Numbered from the stretch's first letter, positions 15,524 to 25,117 are shown. The stretch: 64,000 nt of DNA from Leifsonia psychrotolerans (GCF_013410665.1 NZ_JACCFM010000001.1:62001-126000); one strand, 5' to 3'. Numbers and translations: made by a program. The notes: a model not told the origin generated them from the letters alone.

Positions 15524-18325
15524 ATGAGGTTTCCCAGAGGTTCGGAATGGCGAAAGTGGGACCTCCACGTTCACGCTCCCGGAACAACACTGACTGATGG
15601 ATACTCAAAGCTCGCAGGAGAACTTGATTGGGTTCAGTTTTGCGAAATCATTCACGATTCGGACGTCGCATGTATTGGGATTGCTGATTACTTCTCTCTG
15701 GATAGTTTCTTTGCTTTCAAAAAGCAGTATGCGGCGCTGTACCCCGGTGAGTCCAATAAAGTGTTCTTTCCAAACTTGGAGCTCCGCCTGCCTGAGGTGC
15801 TCAACGATGACGGACAGTCGGTAAACATTCACCTGATCTTTCGACCAGACCTGTCTGAATCGGATGCGCACAAGCTAATGATGGCGCTAAGCACGGAGAC
15901 GACCGCTGGTAAATCGAAGAAATCGGTAGTCTGCGCAGAACTTCAGTCAGCTGACGAGTTTCAAAGTGCCACGGTCTCGCGCAAAAGTATCATGACCGCT
16001 TTGGAGCACACCTTCGGTTCTGGCTCTCCTCTCGAGAACCAGGTCTTGATCGTTACGTCAGCAAAGGGGGACGGGATCAGGCCTGGTGGGAAGGGGAGCA
16101 AGAAGAGGAAGAATCAGCTCGTCGACGAGATCGACAAGCAATCGCACGCCTTCTTCGCTGGGCCGAACTCGCGGGACCATTTTCTGGACGTGGATCGGCT
16201 TGAGGCCGATGAGAAAATTATCCCTAAGCCTGTCTTTGAAGGATCTGACGCTCACAGCTTTGAGGATCTGAAATCTCGCCTCGGCAAAGGGGATGCGGGA
16301 TCGGGGGTCAAACACTTCGTTACGTGGATCAAAGCTGATCTAACTTACGAGGGTCTCCTTCAGACGTTGATCGAGCCTGCTCAGCGAGTAGCGCTTCAGT
16401 TGGCCGAACCGGACCAGAAGCGGCCGTACCAGTACATCTCGAAGATTCGATTTTCAGACACCAATGATTTCCCGGCAGAGGTTGTGTTCAATCGGAATTT
16501 GAACTCCATCATCGGAAGCCGCTCGTCTGGCAAATCTGCGCTCCTTGCATTCATTGCGCACGCCGTTGATCCTGGTGAGACGATTCAGCAGCAGATCGAT
16601 GCTTCAAAAATGGAAAGGAAATTTGCCGGCCCTGCGGCGGGCAAGACGTGGGCCGACGTGAGTGCGACCGTCCGCGAAATTGAGTGGGGGGCGCCCGACG
16701 CTGCGAACGGCAAAGTGATCTACGTTCCGCAGAACTCCCTGTACTCCATTAGCGAGCATCCGAACAAAGTAACCGAGAAGATCGCCCCGTCGCTCTTTCG
16801 CAATCATCCGGACTTGAAAGTCATCCAAGACCAGACTGTAGCGAATTTGGTCTCAGCCAACGATGACATCCGAGCTGCAATTGTGGCCTGGTTTGATGCA
16901 TCCGATGAGATGGACCGTTTGACTGGGGACCTAAGAGATTTGGGTGACAAGAAGGCTGTTGAGGCTGCGCGTGACACGTACAAGTCAAAGATCGATGAGA
17001 TAAAGAAGGCTTCGCAGTTAACCGACGAAGAAATCACTAAGTACCAAGAGATTTCGGTAGACCTCCAGAGCAAACGCAGCCGATTGGACGACATTGTTGA
17101 GGAGCTGACTCAGCTGTCGCAATATGTGGCTGCAGGAGTCGATAGTGCAAATCCGCAGGCGATACCTGGTGCCGTTCAAGTGACCGTAGCGATTCGTCCA
17201 GCTGGGGGCCAGCTCCCTGACGCGATCGCCGAACGAGTTGAAGAAAAGCGGGGGGCGGCAGAAGCGGAGTTGCTCGAGGCCGTCGAAAGAGAGCTTAATG
17301 TCAGTTTCACGTCGACGCTCGCTGAGCAGCGGACTCTGCGATCTGATGTTGACATCATCAAGGAGCAGAATGCGACGCTCATCGCAAAGCACGAGGCGAA
17401 TTCGGAGTTGGAGCAGGTGGCCTTGGATTTTGACAAACAAGTCAAGGCGTTGAAGGCGATAGAGAAGAAGCAGGCAGCTCGCATTGCCAAGGAAAAGGTG
17501 CGAACCGCTGAGGTGACGAAGATTGTTGAAGCGATTGCTCAGCGAGCCGTCGCGCTCACTGAGCTCCAGAAGGTTTTTTCATCGAAGCAGCGAGTGCTTG
17601 ACGGCTTAACTTTTGGCATGGAATCGGCGGTGGATCCTGATGTGGTTTCGAATTTGTCAGTAGCTTTCAACCGCAGCAAAATTAGTGCCTATGTTTCAAA
17701 GAAGGGCGACGACATTGACTTTTTGAAGGCGCAGGCCGAACCCGCCGCATTCTTGACTGCAATCCGGAGCGGAGACCAGGAGCTCAACAAGGGTTTTACT
17801 TCTTTGGCTACCGCGCAAAGTCTGATGACAGTAGTGCCCGAGGTGCGGTTTACGGCTGAGCTCGATGCCGACAGGATTGGCGGTTTCGGCAGGTCATCAA
17901 TGACCCCCGGGAAACAAGCTCTCTTCGCGCTCACGTTGATCCTCAACGAATCTCAGGAGCCGTGGCCGTTGCTGATTGATCAGCCTGAAGACGACCTCGA
18001 TAGTCGATCCATCTACGGAACAATTGTGCCCTACCTTCTTGAGAGAAAACGCGAGCGCCAGATCATCATGGTGAGTCATGACGCCAACCTAGTTGTCGGT
18101 GCTGACTCAGAGTCGGTCATCGTTGCGAACCGGCATGGTGCAGATCGCCCTAACAAGGGCGGGCGTACTTTCGAGTATCTGACAGGCTCACTTGAACATT
18201 CCCAAGAACACAATGCAAAGAGCGCAACCGTCCTCGGACGCCACGGGATACGAGAGCACGCTTGTGAAATTCTTGACGGCGGCGAGGAAGCCTTCCAAAA
18301 GCGCAAGGAGAAGTACAAGATCTAG
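15524..18325 (+). CDS. PHP-domain plus SMC/ABC-type ATPase, TrlF-like
   Basis: 933 residues. The N-terminus has PHP phosphoesterase-like metal motifs: DLHVHAPG (13-20) and GSDAHS (240-245). An ABC-type ATPase follows: Walker A GSRSSGKSALL (331-341), about 350 residues of helices with coiled-coil character (KKAVEAARDTYKSKIDEIKK, LIAKHEANSELEQ), a signature-like MTPGKQALFAL, Walker B LLIDQPEDDLDS (about 813-824), and an H-loop VSHDAN. This split-ATPase layout resembles RloC/PrrC-type and SMC-like defence ATPases; the PHP fusion matches the TrlF family. It probably senses or cuts nucleic acid in an ATP-dependent way. It is the last gene of the restriction operon. Confidence 0.83.
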   Translation: MRFPRGSEWRKWDLHVHAPGTTLTDGYSKLAGELDWVQFCEIIHDSDVACIGIADYFSLDSFFAFKKQYAALYPGESNKVFFPNLELRLPEVLNDDGQSVNIHLIFRPDLSESDAHKLMMALSTETTAGKSKKSVVCAELQSADEFQSATVSRKSIMTALEHTFGSGSPLENQVLIVTSAKGDGIRPGGKGSKKRKNQLVDEIDKQSHAFFAGPNSRDHFLDVDRLEADEKIIPKPVFEGSDAHSFEDLKSRLGKGDAGSGVKHFVTWIKADLTYEGLLQTLIEPAQRVALQLAEPDQKRPYQYISKIRFSDTNDFPAEVVFNRNLNSIIGSRSSGKSALLAFIAHAVDPGETIQQQIDASKMERKFAGPAAGKTWADVSATVREIEWGAPDAANGKVIYVPQNSLYSISEHPNKVTEKIAPSLFRNHPDLKVIQDQTVANLVSANDDIRAAIVAWFDASDEMDRLTGDLRDLGDKKAVEAARDTYKSKIDEIKKASQLTDEEITKYQEISVDLQSKRSRLDDIVEELTQLSQYVAAGVDSANPQAIPGAVQVTVAIRPAGGQLPDAIAERVEEKRGAAEAELLEAVERELNVSFTSTLAEQRTLRSDVDIIKEQNATLIAKHEANSELEQVALDFDKQVKALKAIEKKQAARIAKEKVRTAEVTKIVEAIAQRAVALTELQKVFSSKQRVLDGLTFGMESAVDPDVVSNLSVAFNRSKISAYVSKKGDDIDFLKAQAEPAAFLTAIRSGDQELNKGFTSLATAQSLMTVVPEVRFTAELDADRIGGFGRSSMTPGKQALFALTLILNESQEPWPLLIDQPEDDLDSRSIYGTIVPYLLERKRERQIIMVSHDANLVVGADSESVIVANRHGADRPNKGGRTFEYLTGSLEHSQEHNAKSATVLGRHGIREHACEILDGGEEAFQKRKEKYKI

Positions 18326-18406
18326 CAAACGCCGGAAAAGGGTTGCCTTGACCCGCGCTCGGACGGTTAATGTAGTGCTCCTTCCATGGCAACAGGGCAA
18401 CCTAAC

Positions 18407-18832
18407 CTAACGACCAAGTGCAACGCGGATCGGAACGCCCTGTTCGCGCAGCGCCTTGATGATCGTGTGATTGTCATAGCCGAGCTGTTTACCGATGGTC
18501 ATGCTCGATAGACCCTTGATGTATAGCGATACGGCCTTGTTGATTTCCAGAGCTTTCATGCCGCGCGATGCGTCGATTCCACGATCAGCCAGATGCTTGG
18601 CCACTGTCGTTCGTGACATCCGGAACTCGCGTGCGACCTCGCGCATGCTGCGGATCTCACGGTAGCGGGCAACGAGTTCGTCGATCTCGCGCTCGCGTAG
18701 TTGCTTGGCGGAGCGAATAGGGGTGGCGGACTTACCGCCCGGCCTGCGTGAACGACGCGATCGGACGACCAAGTCCAGAGGTGAAATGCCTACTTCACAA
18801 TGTTTTGAGTAGCTTTGCAAGAGCCGCACCAT
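18407..18832 (-). CDS. Helix-turn-helix protein, resolvase-type DNA-binding repeats
   Basis: 141 residues from the ATG at 18832, or 148 from a GTG at 18853; neither has a clear ribosome binding site. Two helix-turn-helix units are visible: IDELVARYREIRSMREVAREFRMSRTTVAKHL read in parts, and AVSLYIKGLSSMTIGKQLGYDNHTIIKALRE. They resemble the Hin/resolvase DNA-binding HTH, but the catalytic domain of a serine recombinase is absent. It sits at the right edge of the restriction region, opposite in orientation, next to a chromosomal gene. It may be a regulator or the remaining part of an integration module. Confidence 0.65.
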   Translation of the reverse strand: MVRLLQSYSKHCEVGISPLDLVVRSRRSRRPGGKSATPIRSAKQLREREIDELVARYREIRSMREVAREFRMSRTTVAKHLADRGIDASRGMKALEINKAVSLYIKGLSSMTIGKQLGYDNHTIIKALREQGVPIRVALGR

Positions 18833-18918
18833 AGTGATGGCGGCGCATCGCACCTTTGGCCCTACCCACCGTGGCGGGCGGTCTGTCAGGATGGCAAAAC
18901 CAGACGAGGGGAAACGCC

Positions 18919-19593
18919 ATGCAAGAGACAGTCATCACCGTGCAGGGACGACACACGGCGTGGCACCCGCCCGAGCGAGCGACAGCAGCCGTGACGGTGG
19001 CATTCGAGGGTCCCCGTCGGCAACTCGTGGTGAGCGATACGACTCGGGTGGCGGATGCCGTGCGCACGACGATCGTCGATCGTCACGATTCGCCGGCCGG
19101 GCCGGTGACCCGCTGGTCGTCTGACGCCGTGAACGTGTGGAGTACGGTTCCATGGAACAACGAGGGCATCCAGCTTCCCCCGGTGTTTCACGCAGCAATC
19201 GGCTTCAGCGTGCGGTTCAAGGATTTCGCCGTGTTGACCCAGTGGATCGAAGAGATCGCCGACCGTGACGGCGTGAGCGTCGGGAATATCGAGTGGTCGC
19301 TGACCGAAGCGCGGAAGGCCGCGATGACCGCCACGGTGCAGGCGCTCGCGGTGAACAATGCCACGACGAAGGCCAGTGTGTATGCCAAGAGCATCGGTCT
19401 CGGGTCGGTGCGGGCGATCGCACTCGCCGACCCGGGAATGCTGGGCGATAACAGCGGTGGGGTGTCGGCTGGGGGCGTCCATGACGGGATTTTCGTGCGT
19501 GCCCTGGCGGTATCGGGGGAGTCCGAACTCAGCCTCAAGCCGCAAGAGCTTGAGATCTCGGCGGCCATCGACGCCCGCTTCGTCGCCGTCTAG
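18919..19593 (+). CDS. SIMPL domain-containing protein
   Basis: 224 residues from the ATG at 18919 (GAGGGG seven bases upstream). The pattern of a strand-rich domain starting ETVITVQGRHTAWHPPERA, followed by a helix-strand repeat ending in LKPQELEISAAIDARFVAV, is the SIMPL/DUF541 family, to which the eukaryotic SIMPL and E. coli YggE belong. YggE is periplasmic and linked to oxidative stress, but this protein shows no signal peptide and its role is unknown. It is followed by the copper operon promoter. Confidence 0.8.
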   Translation: MQETVITVQGRHTAWHPPERATAAVTVAFEGPRRQLVVSDTTRVADAVRTTIVDRHDSPAGPVTRWSSDAVNVWSTVPWNNEGIQLPPVFHAAIGFSVRFKDFAVLTQWIEEIADRDGVSVGNIEWSLTEARKAAMTATVQALAVNNATTKASVYAKSIGLGSVRAIALADPGMLGDNSGGVSAGGVHDGIFVRALAVSGESELSLKPQELEISAAIDARFVAV

Positions 19594-19626
19594 CAACCGC
19601 GGGAATACCCGAGCGGGGTGTCTGGT

Positions 19627-19658
19627 TTGACCATTTAGATACCCCCACCGGGTATAAT
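19627..19658 (+). promoter_or_regulatory. Copper-responsive promoter with CsoR-like operator
   Basis: A -35 TTGACC (19627-19632) and -10 TATAAT (19653-19658) are 20 bp apart. The spacer contains ATACCCCCACCGGGTAT (19639-19655), a 6-5-6 inverted repeat of the kind bound by CsoR copper sensors. The wide spacer is also typical of MerR-type activation, so the regulator is not certain. Confidence 0.65.
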
Positions 19659-19681
19659 TACGTGGACGAAAGAAGATCGAC

Positions 19682-19891
19682 ATGACCACCGTGGAATACG
19701 CCGTCACCGGAATGACCTGCTCACACTGCGAGCGTTCGGTAACCGCCGAAGTCGGCCAACTGGCCGGTGTGAGCGCCGTCGAGGTCAATGCCGCCACCGG
19801 CGTACTCCGGGTGACCAGTGACGCACCGCTGAACGACTCGCTCGTCTTCGCCGCTGTCGACGAGGCTGGCTACCAGGCCGCGCGGGCCTGA
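19682..19891 (+). CDS. copZ: Copper chaperone CopZ (heavy-metal-associated domain)
   Basis: 69 residues, one HMA domain with the Cu(I)-binding motif MTCSHC (residues 11-16) and the usual beta-alpha-beta order. It hands copper to the export ATPase. It stands 24 bases after the -10 of the copper promoter and its stop is followed two bases later by copA, so both are made from one transcript. Confidence 0.9.
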   Translation: MTTVEYAVTGMTCSHCERSVTAEVGQLAGVSAVEVNAATGVLRVTSDAPLNDSLVFAAVDEAGYQAARA

Positions 19892-19893
19892 TC

Positions 19894-22170
19894 GTGGCGA
19901 GCCTCAGCCCCGCCATCGAACTTGAGATCGGCGGCATGACGTGTGCCTCGTGCGCACTGCGGATCGAGAAGAAGCTCAACAAACTTGACGGCGTCACGGC
20001 CACGGTGAACTACGCCACCGAGAAGGCCGCGGTGACCGCGCCGGCGGGCTTCGATCTGCAGACGCTCATCGACGAGGTCGAGAAGACGGGCTACACGGCC
20101 GTGCTGCCGACTCCGAAAACGGATGCCGCGGCATCCGCCGCCGACACCACGCCGCCAGCAGACCCCGAACTGGCCAGCCTGCGCCAGCGTCTGATCGGCA
20201 GTGTTGTGCTTGCGGTGCCGGTGATCCTGCTCGCGATGATTCCGGCCCTGCAGTTCACCTACTGGCAGTGGGCCTCGCTCGCGCTCGCCGCGCCCGTGAT
20301 CCTGTGGGGAGCCTGGCCGTTCCACCGGGCCGCCTGGACGAACCTCCGCCACGGCGCAGCCACAATGGACACGCTCGTGTCGGTGGGTACGTTGGCGGCA
20401 TTCCTCTGGTCGCTCTACGCCCTGTTCCTCGGAACGGCCGGAATGCCGGGCATGACCCACGGCTTCGAGTGGGCCGTCGCGCCGAGTGACGGAGCCGGAA
20501 ATATCTACCTCGAGGTCGCCGCCGGCGTGACCATGTTCGTGCTCGCCGGGCGCTACGTCGAGAAGCGCTCGAAGCGGCAGGCCGGGGCCGCGCTGCGTGC
20601 TCTGCTCGGACTCGGCGCGAAGGATGTGGCGGTGCTGCGCGGAGGCGTCGAGACGCGCATTCCCGCCGACCAGCTCGTCGTCGGCGACGAGTTCGTGGTG
20701 CGTCCGGGCGAGAAGATCGCCACCGACGGTGTGGTCATCGACGGCCGCTCGGCCGTGGACGCGAGCATGCTCACCGGGGAGTCGGTTCCGGTCGAGGTTG
20801 CGACGGGTGATTCGGTCACGGGGGCGACGGTCAATGCCGGCGGACGCCTCGTCGTGCGTGCCACGCGGGTCGGCACCGACACGCAGTTGGCCCAGATCGC
20901 ACGCCTGGTTGAAGAGGCGCAGTCGGGCAAGGCCGATGTGCAGCGTCTCGCCGACCGAATATCGGGCGTGTTCGTGCCCGTCGTCTTCGTACTTGCCGTG
21001 GTCGTGCTCGGTGCCTGGATCCTGCTCGGCTTCCCGCTCGCTTCCGCGTTCACGGCCGCCGTCGCCGTGCTGATCATTGCCTGCCCGTGTGCGCTGGGTT
21101 TGGCCACGCCGACCGCGCTGCTCGTGGGAACCGGCCGGGGTGCCCAACTCGGCATCCTGATCAAGGGACCCGAGATTCTCGAGTCCACCCGCATCGTCGA
21201 CACCATCGTGCTCGACAAGACCGGCACCGTCACAACGGGAACGATGACCCTGCTCGACATCATTGCGGCCGAGGGCGTTGACGAGAACGAGCTGCTGCGT
21301 CTGGCCGGTGCGCTCGAAGACGCCTCGGAGCACCCGATCGGACAGGCGATCGCGCGGGGTGCCAGCCAGCGGGTCGGCGCGCTGCCAACGCCCGAATCGT
21401 TCGCCAACGTCGAGGGCACGGGCGTGCAGGGAATCGTCGAGCAGCACGCCGTGCTCGTCGGGCGTGAGTCCTTGCTGGCCGACTGGTCGATCACGCTGTC
21501 GTCTCGGCTCTCCGCGCGGAAGGCTGAAGCCGAGGCATCCGGACAGACGGCGGTTCTGGTCGCCTGGGATGGAGAGGCGCGTGGCGTGCTGGTCGTCGCC
21601 GACGCGGTCAAGGAGACGAGCGCCGAGGCCATCGCCCAGCTGAAGGCGTTGGGGCTGAACCCGGTGCTGCTCACGGGCGACAACCGTGCAGTCGCCGAGC
21701 ATGTCGCAGCCCAGGTCGGCATCACGGAGGTCATCGCCGAGGTCATGCCCGCCGACAAGGTGGCGGTGATCAGACGACTGCAGGCCGAGGGCAAGACCGT
21801 GGCGATGGTCGGAGACGGCGTGAACGACGCCGCGGCCCTCGCGCAGGCCGACCTGGGCCTGGCGATGGGCACGGGCACGGATGCCGCGATCGAGGCCGCC
21901 GACATCACCCTCGTGCGGGGCGACCTGCGTTCGGCGGCTGACGCCATCCGTTTGGCCCGCAGAACCCTCGGCACGATCAAGGTCAATCTGTTTTGGGCCT
22001 TCGCCTACAACGTGGCGGCGATTCCGCTGGCCGCCCTCGGGCTGTTGAACCCCATGCTGGCCGGAGCGGCGATGGCCTTCTCGAGCGTGTTCGTGGTGAG
22101 CAACAGCCTGAGGCTGCGTGGGTTCACGACGCGCGGGTCTCGACGGGCTCGACCAACGAGAATCCGTTGA
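19894..22170 (+). CDS. copA: Copper-exporting P1B-type ATPase CopA
   Basis: 758 residues, starting with a GTG right after copZ. N-terminal metal-binding domain with MTCASC (about 15-20), membrane helices, actuator motif TGES, transmembrane CPC in [14 protein letters not shown] (about 396), phosphorylation site DKTGT (about 440), HP motif EHPIGQAI, and [10 protein letters not shown] (about 639). It pumps Cu(I) out of the cytoplasm. All residues needed are present. The last 11 residues ([11 protein letters not shown]) and the stop codon are encoded by an imperfect 23-bp inverted repeat of the kind scattered through this genome, so the native C-terminus seems to have been replaced or extended by the repeat. 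Confidence 0.95.
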   Translation: MASLSPAIELEIGGMTCASCALRIEKKLNKLDGVTATVNYATEKAAVTAPAGFDLQTLIDEVEKTGYTAVLPTPKTDAAASAADTTPPADPELASLRQRLIGSVVLAVPVILLAMIPALQFTYWQWASLALAAPVILWGAWPFHRAAWTNLRHGAATMDTLVSVGTLAAFLWSLYALFLGTAGMPGMTHGFEWAVAPSDGAGNIYLEVAAGVTMFVLAGRYVEKRSKRQAGAALRALLGLGAKDVAVLRGGVETRIPADQLVVGDEFVVRPGEKIATDGVVIDGRSAVDASMLTGESVPVEVATGDSVTGATVNAGGRLVVRATRVGTDTQLAQIARLVEEAQSGKADVQRLADRISGVFVPVVFVLAVVVLGAWILLGFPLASAFTAAVAVLIIACPCALGLATPTALLVGTGRGAQLGILIKGPEILESTRIVDTIVLDKTGTVTTGTMTLLDIIAAEGVDENELLRLAGALEDASEHPIGQAIARGASQRVGALPTPESFANVEGTGVQGIVEQHAVLVGRESLLADWSITLSSRLSARKAEAEASGQTAVLVAWDGEARGVLVVADAVKETSAEAIAQLKALGLNPVLLTGDNRAVAEHVAAQVGITEVIAEVMPADKVAVIRRLQAEGKTVAMVGDGVNDAAALAQADLGLAMGTGTDAAIEAADITLVRGDLRSAADAIRLARRTLGTIKVNLFWAFAYNVAAIPLAALGLLNPMLAGAAMAFSSVFVVSNSLRLRGFTTRGSRRARPTRIR

Positions 22171-22187
22171 TCGAGCGTGTCGAGATC
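22136..22187. repeat. REP-like hairpin overlapping the end of copA
   Basis: Arms of 23 bp (22136-22158 and 22165-22187) pair with about four mismatches around a six-base loop. The core TCGAGCGTGTCGAGATC and its partner are the same as in the repeat arrays near 38.8 and 57.7 kb. It may double as the terminator of the copper operon. Confidence 0.7.
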
Positions 22188-22213
22188 ACCTGACAGGTGC
22201 GTCGTGCGCGCGG

Positions 22214-23857
22214 TCACGCGGTGTAGACGGTCACCCCACCGAGAATCGTCTCGAGCACGGGAATGTCTGCGATGCTGCCGGCCGGTTCGGCGGTCGGGTC
22301 GACGGCGAGCGGTGACGAACCCAGCACCACGAAGTCGGCGAGCTTGCCGGGCTCGATCGAGCCGACCTCATGGTCGGAGAAGAGTTGGAAGGCGCTGTCG
22401 ATGGTCTCGGCGCGCAGAGCCTGCGCCACGGTGATGCGTTCCTCGGGCGCGAGCAGCCGACCCGACTTGCTGCGCCGCGTGGCCGCGATCTCGATGTTGC
22501 GTAGTGGTTCGGGTGGAGTGACCGAGCCGTCATTGTGGAACGAGATCCGCAGTCCGGCGGCCAGCGCCGAACCGGCCCGCGCCCAGGGAGCGCCATGCTC
22601 GGTGCCGAACAGATCGTCGACGAGCACATCGCCCCAGTAGTAGAGGTGGTCGATGAAGACACTCGCGGTGACTCCCAGACTCGCAGCCCGCACAAACTGG
22701 GCCGGGGTCATGGCCCCGACGTGTTCGAGACGCAAGCGGTGGTCATCGCGCGGATGCCGCTGCACGACGCGTTCCCAGGCATCCAGAACCGAATCGACGG
22801 CGTCGTCGCCGTGCACATGGCAGGCCAGCTGCCAGCCGTGCGAGAAGTAGGCCGCCGAGATTTCTTCGATCTGCTCGGGCGTGTAGTTCGCCTGGCCATG
22901 GTGGTGCGGTTCCAGGCCGAGGGCACGTGTGGCATCGGTGTCGAGATAGGGGAACGACGTAGCAATGTTGCCCACCCAGGGGGAGCCGTCCGCCCACATT
23001 TTGATGCCGACCTGGCGCACGAGTTCGTCACCCTCACCCGGCCGGGCGTCGCTGTGCTGCGCCGCCGTCGACATCTCGTACAGGCGCAGGCGCACCGTCA
23101 ACGCACCGGCCGCGCTCGCGGCGTCCAGCCCGGCTTTCGTAGCGGGGCTGTAGCTGAGCTCCCCGGATGTTGTGATACCAGCCGCATTCAGCCGACGTGA
23201 TTCGGCGGCCAATTGCGAGACGAAGTCGGCGGGGCTGCTGGCCAACGCGGGAGAAAAGATCTGCTCGACGGCGCCGATTTCGCGGGCGATACCCGTGAGG
23301 TCGCCCTGAGCATCGCGTGCGAACGACGCACCGACGGGGTCGGCGGTGTCCCGTGTGACACCGGCCACGGCGGCCGCCGCGTCATTGAAATAGGCGAAGT
23401 GGCCTGAATTGTGCAGAATCGCCAACGGCTTGTTAGGAGAAAGAGCGTTCAGCCATTCGCGGGTCGGCTCAACGAGTCCCACCTGCAGCAGCGAATCCCA
23501 GCCACTCGCATAGACGCCGTGCGTTCCCGCGGCTTTGATCGCCTGGTCGAGGGCGTGCTGCACGCCGGCGGCCGTGTCGATGACGACCGGTCGAATGTCG
23601 AGAACCTGCGTGCCCAGCATGACCGCCTCCGAGAGCGGATGCCCGTGCGCCTCCACGAAGCCGGGCAGCAGAACGCTGCTACCCAGTTCGGAAACCTGGG
23701 TGTCGGGGCCGATGAGGGAGGCGACATCTGCTCGGTCACCCACGGCGGTGATACGACCGGCGCGCACGGCGACGGCGGTGGCCTCGGGGTGAGCGTCGTG
23801 CATGGTGACGATCGATCCGAAGAAGACTCGGTCCGCGAAAGCAAGTGGCTCGGTCAT
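22214..23857 (-). CDS. Amidohydrolase family protein (YtcJ-like)
   Basis: 547 residues from the ATG at 23857. The motif GFVEAHGHP (His-x-His of the metal site), later IKMWADGSPW, HVHGDDAVD and SFHNDGSVTPP, and the closing GSIEPGKLADFVVL mark the amidohydrolase superfamily subgroup of YtcJ and N-substituted formamide deformylases. These are cytoplasmic metal-dependent hydrolases of unclear substrate. The start is behind TATGCT six bases upstream, so the message is probably leaderless. It is convergent with copA and divergent from corA. Confidence 0.82.
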   Translation of the reverse strand: MTEPLAFADRVFFGSIVTMHDAHPEATAVAVRAGRITAVGDRADVASLIGPDTQVSELGSSVLLPGFVEAHGHPLSEAVMLGTQVLDIRPVVIDTAAGVQHALDQAIKAAGTHGVYASGWDSLLQVGLVEPTREWLNALSPNKPLAILHNSGHFAYFNDAAAAVAGVTRDTADPVGASFARDAQGDLTGIAREIGAVEQIFSPALASSPADFVSQLAAESRRLNAAGITTSGELSYSPATKAGLDAASAAGALTVRLRLYEMSTAAQHSDARPGEGDELVRQVGIKMWADGSPWVGNIATSFPYLDTDATRALGLEPHHHGQANYTPEQIEEISAAYFSHGWQLACHVHGDDAVDSVLDAWERVVQRHPRDDHRLRLEHVGAMTPAQFVRAASLGVTASVFIDHLYYWGDVLVDDLFGTEHGAPWARAGSALAAGLRISFHNDGSVTPPEPLRNIEIAATRRSKSGRLLAPEERITVAQALRAETIDSAFQLFSDHEVGSIEPGKLADFVVLGSSPLAVDPTAEPAGSIADIPVLETILGGVTVYTA

Positions 23858-23956
23858 GCGCACAGCATACGGGAGCGCCGTTGGGAGTGCCTGCGGTTGG
23901 CAGCCATCTGCGGATGCGACACTGGAGATCTGAGGCGAAGGCACGAAGGAGACACC

Positions 23957-24973
23957 ATGGCGCTGATCGACAACGCAATCTATTCGGACGGCAAACGTGT
24001 GGCCACGCCCGCCACCCTCGACGAGACATTCGAGGATATGAAGGCCAACAACGGGTTCGCCTGGATCGGCCTGTATCGCCCCACCGAAGCCGAGGTGCGC
24101 ACGGTCGCCGGTGAATTCAACCTCCACCACCTCGCCGTCGAAGACACTCTGCGCGGGCACCAGCGTTCCAAGCTCGAGCGCTACGGCGACACGCGTTTCG
24201 TGGTGCTGCGGCCGGCCCGGTACATCGACGCCGACGAGCGGGTCGAGTTCGGCGAGCTGCACGTGTTCGTCGGCCCCGACTTCGTCGTCACCATTCGCCA
24301 TGCCGAGTCGCCTGATCTTGCCCGGGTGCGTCACCGCCTCGAGACCACGACCGATGCGTTGGCGCTCAGCCCCGAATCGGTGCTCTACGCGATTCTCGAC
24401 CAGGTCGTCGACGAGTATGCGCCGGTCGTCGCGGGCCTCGAAAATGACATCGACGAGATCGAGGACCAACTCTTCGACGGCGACCCGATCGTGTCCCGCC
24501 GCATCTATGCACTCTCCCGGGAGGTCATCGAGTTTCAGCGGGCGACCCAGCCCCTGATCGGAATGCTCAAGTCCCTGCAGAGGGGCTTCGACACGAACGA
24601 CGTCGACCTCGAAGTGCAACGACACCTGCGGGACGTACTCGACCACACCATTCGTGTGGTGGAGCGCGGCGATGCCTTTCGGCAGCTGCTGCAGAACGCC
24701 CTCACCACGCATTCCACGCTTGTCGGTCAGCGGCAGAACGATGAAATGCGCAACCTCTCCGAGACGAGTCTGGCGCAGAGCGAAGAGGTGAAGAAGATTT
24801 CGAGTTGGGCCGCCATTTTATTCGCGCCCACACTGGTCGGCACGATCTACGGCATGAACTTCACGAACATGCCGGAACTGCACTGGCAATTCGGCTACCC
24901 GTTCGCCCTCACCCTGATGGTGGGAATGGGCTTCTGTCTGTACGCCGTGTTCAAAAAACGCAACTGGCTTTAG
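23957..24973 (+). CDS. corA: CorA family magnesium/cobalt transporter
   Basis: 338 residues. A cytoplasmic funnel domain of about 280 residues is followed by two C-terminal helices; the first ends in the hallmark YGMNFTNMPE (GMN at about 300) and the last ends with a basic tail (FKKRNWL). CorA channels work as pentamers and take up Mg2+ down the membrane potential. The start is fixed by AAGGAGA six bases before the ATG. The long upstream reading frame is not coding. No Mg riboswitch is visible. Confidence 0.92.
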   Translation: MALIDNAIYSDGKRVATPATLDETFEDMKANNGFAWIGLYRPTEAEVRTVAGEFNLHHLAVEDTLRGHQRSKLERYGDTRFVVLRPARYIDADERVEFGELHVFVGPDFVVTIRHAESPDLARVRHRLETTTDALALSPESVLYAILDQVVDEYAPVVAGLENDIDEIEDQLFDGDPIVSRRIYALSREVIEFQRATQPLIGMLKSLQRGFDTNDVDLEVQRHLRDVLDHTIRVVERGDAFRQLLQNALTTHSTLVGQRQNDEMRNLSETSLAQSEEVKKISSWAAILFAPTLVGTIYGMNFTNMPELHWQFGYPFALTLMVGMGFCLYAVFKKRNWL

Positions 24974-25117
24974 GCCCGGCTGCGCCCACGCCTCCGCACC
25001 AGTAGGGCTAAGCCGAGGCCGGTCCGTCGCTCTGACTGATCAGTGCCACTGCTCTGCATCCGCGAAACCCGTGCAGCCTAACCGGAATTGCCCGTCGGTG
25101 GAATTAGGCTAGGCCCT

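Noticed and set aside
19870..21702. A long open frame (610 codons) on the minus strand opposite copA
   Set aside because: It is the antisense shadow of copA caused by high-GC codon use; it has no start signal and reads as low-complexity His/Arg/Asp/Gly sequence.
20553..21986. Another long frame (477 codons) opposite copA
   Set aside because: Ser/Arg/Thr-rich antisense shadow in a second frame; copA has all the catalytic motifs, so the other strand is real.
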